A stretch of 55,575 nucleotides of DNA. Origin: Candidatus Melainabacteria bacterium SSGW_16. Its GTDB lineage: Bacteria; Cyanobacteriota; Vampirovibrionia; 2-02-FULL-35-15. Below are positions 53,692-55,575 of this stretch, in pieces. The DNA is taken from contig DUDS01000001.1 of the NCBI GenBank assembly GCA_004769085.1, forward strand, positions 1 to 55,575. Reading direction: 5' to 3'. The stretch's first letter is position 1; every line of letters begins with the position of its first letter. The position numbers were made by a program, and so were the translations under genes. Below the pieces are notes generated by a model that was given only the letters and a program-made list of their open reading frames with translations, made no database searches and was not told where the DNA came from.

Positions 53692-54804
53692 TCACCAAGT
53701 TTTCATTTCTCTAACCACTTCATCCTGGCTTGTCATCAAATATCCTTGAGTAGTCTTCAAATCGGCATGTCCTAAAGCCAATGAAATTATGTTTATTGGC
53801 TTTCCTGAATTAGCCGCTATCGTAGCAAAAGTCCTTCTCAATCCATGTAGGTTTATATCAAAACCTACTCTTTGAGCTAATCTTTTTATCTTATGAAGTA
53901 AAACATCTCTTACTAAAGGTACTGGGTTTTTATCAACACTAGAAAAGGTTATAAAAAAGTTCTCTAATTTTGTTTTAGGTCTAACCTTTAAATACTGAAG
54001 AAATATATTATATAAGTCATTAGAAATGCCTACATATCTATTTTTCTTACCCTTACCAAGGTACACAAAAAGCTTTCTATTAGTTAAATCCACATCTTGA
54101 ACTCTAAGGTTACATAACTCACTAGCTCTTAAGCCTGTGAATCCTATCGTAGCAATCGTAGCTTTGTTTAAGATTACATCATACTCTGATTGTCCATGAG
54201 TTCTTTTACCTGCTTCATCTAAAAGTTTTCGGTACTGTTCCAAAGTGCAATGAACCTTCTTAGCAGGATATACCCTCTTTGGTTTAGCCCTCTGAAGTTC
54301 TATAAGTAGTTCTTCTTTTGCTAATCCTTTGGCAATTAAAAACTTAGTAAATGAACGGACAGCCTTATATATATTGTCCTTAATAGCAAAACTCTTTGGG
54401 TCTATGCTGCCTAGCACCTCTCTTAAAATCTCAAGGGAAATTATTGCCGTTTTGGAATATCTTCTAGGTAAAAGTCTTAAATACTGATTGAGCCTAACTG
54501 AGTTTGTTTTGACTGTATTTTCACTTAATGGTTTACCTATAAGCTTCCCTGTCCTGCACCAATCAATCCATTCCTCTTTCAACTCATTTATAAAATCCAA
54601 ATCGGACAGACTACTATTTTCTTTTGCCTTTGTACTTCTGTTTTGCTTCCAAACCAGATAACTATTCAAAGGGATTAAATAAACAAAGCCACCTCTATGA
54701 GGTTTTGTAATAGTAGGAATCTCATTGTCCTGAGCTAATCTTTGTACGGAACGCTTAGAAAGTCTCAAATCCTGAGCTACTTGCTCAATAGTTAATGTTT
54801 CCAC
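53692..54804 (-). CDS. int: Tyrosine recombinase (integrase) with N-terminal HTH
   Basis: 370 residues from GTG with AGGA 5 nt upstream. Residues 1-55 form a MerR/excisionase-like HTH (TIEQVAQDLRLSKRSVQRLAQ), then a core-binding domain and the catalytic domain: Arg in GFTGLRASELCNL, Lys in YLGKGKKNRYVG, His320-x-x-Arg323 in HGLRRTFA, His346 in LALGHADLKTT and nucleophile Tyr355. The set is complete. It lies against the 3' side of the intact tRNA-Asp, the standard place for its att site, and its fused HTH might replace a separate excisionase. Confidence 0.95.
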   Translation of the reverse strand: METLTIEQVAQDLRLSKRSVQRLAQDNEIPTITKPHRGGFVYLIPLNSYLVWKQNRSTKAKENSSLSDLDFINELKEEWIDWCRTGKLIGKPLSENTVKTNSVRLNQYLRLLPRRYSKTAIISLEILREVLGSIDPKSFAIKDNIYKAVRSFTKFLIAKGLAKEELLIELQRAKPKRVYPAKKVHCTLEQYRKLLDEAGKRTHGQSEYDVILNKATIATIGFTGLRASELCNLRVQDVDLTNRKLFVYLGKGKKNRYVGISNDLYNIFLQYLKVRPKTKLENFFITFSSVDKNPVPLVRDVLLHKIKRLAQRVGFDINLHGLRRTFATIAANSGKPINIISLALGHADLKTTQGYLMTSQDEVVREMKTW

Positions 54805-54821
54805 TATGTCCTGCCTTTTCT

Positions 54822-54847
54822 AGCACGACACAGCGCGACACAAGTGA
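54822..54847 (-). promoter_or_regulatory. Right integrase arm-like site
   Basis: This 26-bp stretch is the inverted counterpart of 42356-42381 (21/26 identity) and lies between the integrase start and attR. It includes GACACA-type repeats and would overlap the integrase promoter, so binding could also repress int. Confidence 0.65.
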
Positions 54848-54856
54848 CGGTATATC

Positions 54857-54943
54857 AATCTTCTAAACTGGCGGGGCCGACGAGACTCGAACTCGCGACC
54901 TCATGCGTGACAGGCATGCGTTCTAACCAACTGAACTACGACC
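54857..54943. repeat. attR: 87-bp direct repeat in the intact tRNA-Asp
   Basis: Identical to 42240-42326 over 87 nt. Beyond it the sequences diverge: CCATTA here (tRNA 5' end intact) and TGACAG at attL. It is the chromosomal-side boundary of the integrative element. Confidence 0.92.
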
Positions 54944-54945
54944 CC
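54869..54945 (-). tRNA. tRNA-Asp (GUC)
   Basis: Complete minus-strand cloverleaf: acceptor GGGGTCG/CGGCCCC, anticodon loop CTGTCAC with GTC, T arm GCGAG/CTCGT-type with TTCGAGT, discriminator G, CCA encoded (54869-54871). It is the integration target for the 12.6-kb element and probably for earlier elements leading left to 36.9 kb. Confidence 0.96.
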
Positions 54946-55085
54946 ATTATGTTTGGAATAATTATCAGAATGCACATAAGTGCTCATTTGTCACTAAAAA
55001 AACGGTGGCGAAATGTTTGGCACTCTAACTCTTAATGATATCGCAAAAGATTTAAAACTATCGTTGATTAATTTGTACTTGCTTA

Positions 55086-55575
55086 TTATTTCTTGTAGTT
55101 TATTGAAAATATTAATCTGCCTTGCTTTTTTACCATATAAACAGGTTCATATGCTAAGGAATTTCTTAAAAAATTATATGCTGAAAGATCCAAAGGATGT
55201 CTTACGATTATATAAGTATTTTCAGGGAAAATATCTGTATCAGGAAGATTATTTTTTTTGATTATATTTAAGTCATTCCTGGAAATACAATAGTTAATCA
55301 CATCTCTGTATAGAGGAAATTCAGCATTATAATAGGAAATTACTATGTTTGAATTTGGATTTGCATTTTTATCCAGCCACTTACCAGCTTCTTTATATGA
55401 AAATAACCAATAATCCCAATAATCATATTCCTGCTCCTTACGATTTAAGCCATCAAAAATACTATTAAAAAAAACAATTTCATAAGGGTGAGTTAATCGT
55501 ATTGCATTTATATTTGCACTAACCACTAATAAAATCATTAATAAAGCAAAGATATTTTTTATATTTAAAACTTTT
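55086..55575 (-). CDS. GT39/PMT-like membrane glycosyltransferase, C-terminal part
   Basis: The frame is open to the window edge, so the gene continues to the right; about 163 residues are visible. They comprise a last membrane segment (FALLMILLVVSANINAI) and a soluble C-terminal domain starting LTHPYEIVFFNSIFDG, then YWLFSYKEAGKWLDKNANPNSNIV and ILIVRHPLDL-like segments. The HPYE...YYN/FFN opening and the EAxxWL helix are typical of the C-terminal part of GT39-like dolichyl/polyprenyl-phosphate-mannose transferases. The 140-nt gap to tRNA-Asp holds no other gene. Confidence 0.75.
   Translation of the reverse strand, partial: KVLNIKNIFALLMILLVVSANINAIRLTHPYEIVFFNSIFDGLNRKEQEYDYWDYWLFSYKEAGKWLDKNANPNSNIVISYYNAEFPLYRDVINYCISRNDLNIIKKNNLPDTDIFPENTYIIVRHPLDLSAYNFLRNSLAYEPVYMVKKQGRLIFSINYKK

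Larger units (their letters stand above)
42240..54943. mobile_element. Integrative element (12.6 kb) in tRNA-Asp
   Basis: Direct 87-bp repeats with a tRNA-Asp at both ends, a tyrosine recombinase next to the intact tRNA, inverted 26-bp arm-like sites just inside each end, an XRE regulator and a PrimPol/RepA-like replication protein define the element. Cargo: DUF5677-like protein, three HEPN-motif proteins, HicAB, a secreted protein and an Mrr-TPR-GreABC-like protein. There are no structural, relaxase or conjugation genes, so it may be a phage satellite or integrative plasmid. Genes outside attL (Fic, RhuM-Doc) seem to be older insertions at the same locus. Confidence 0.85.

Noticed and set aside
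54844..55035. Plus-strand ORF covering tRNA-Asp (63 codons, GPTRLELATSCVTGMRSNQL)
   Set aside because: It is the well-known false translation of a tRNA gene read from the opposite strand. The tRNA explains the conservation.

Overview
The window is an AT-rich bacterial chromosome segment (about one third G+C by eye) with standard code, short intergenic gaps, many secreted proteins and few clear Shine-Dalgarno sites. The gene mix is Gram-negative-like: UvrC, adenosylhomocysteinase, a Gly-rich RRM protein of the cyanobacterial Rbp type, haem oxygenase, Tat-signal proteins, ArnT-like GT-C glycosyltransferases, PAP2, and a Ser/Thr kinase. It would fit an uncultured non-photosynthetic relative of Cyanobacteria (Melainabacteria/Vampirovibrionia). 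That placement is low-confidence inference, because the window has no rRNA and no ribosomal protein genes.

Layout, core part (1-36.9 kb). A divergent uvrC end and an ahcY-FAH-AI-2E transporter run come first, then tRNA-Lys followed by two decayed tRNA-Lys 3' copies and a palindromic structured element (3.46-3.96 kb). Next are a cupin, MgtC, several unassigned secreted or cytosolic proteins and a glycan cluster: a GT-C-like membrane protein, a GT2, and a GT4 broken by one in-frame stop. A secreted-protein block (14.5-25.3 kb) holds a 28-residue-repeat protein, a YVTN propeller, two divergent coiled-coil-anchored trypsin-like proteases, haem oxygenase and a Tat protein with an internal duplication. 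It is followed by an SGNH hydrolase, a HExxH peptidase, the RRM protein, a GIY-YIG protein, an alpha/beta hydrolase, a Ser/Thr kinase, ArnT-like + PAP2, a Cys-rich secreted protein, a BaiN/YhiN flavoprotein and a CPxCG zinc-ribbon protein.

Layout, accessory part (36.9-54.9 kb). This is a stack of insertions next to a functional tRNA-Asp (54869-54945). A RhuM-Doc gene lies between 30-bp direct repeats (36907 and 38091). Two Fic AMP-transferase genes lie between a GC-rich block carrying a 21-bp tRNA-Asp fragment (39282) and a nearly full tRNA-Asp copy (42252). A 12.6-kb integrative element is bounded by 87-bp perfect direct repeats (42240-42326 and 54857-54943), with inverted 26-bp arm-like sites just inside each end and a tyrosine recombinase beside the tRNA.

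The integrative element carries a PrimPol/RepA-like replication protein behind iteron-like repeats, an XRE regulator with its own palindromic sites, HicAB, and a set of defence-like genes: three proteins with HEPN-type RxxxxH motifs, a DUF5677-like protein, and a 924-residue protein that joins an Mrr-like nuclease, TPR repeats and a GreA/B C-terminal-like domain. Its general plan (integrase, repressor, prim-rep, defence cargo, no structural or transfer genes) resembles a phage satellite or integrative plasmid. The nuclease-TPR-GreABC protein with the HEPN cluster is my main candidate for an undescribed defence system. Several island genes have a TATAAT box 6-9 nt before the start codon and no Shine-Dalgarno site, which suggests leaderless transcripts. 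The right edge holds the C-terminal part of another GT39-like membrane glycosyltransferase.
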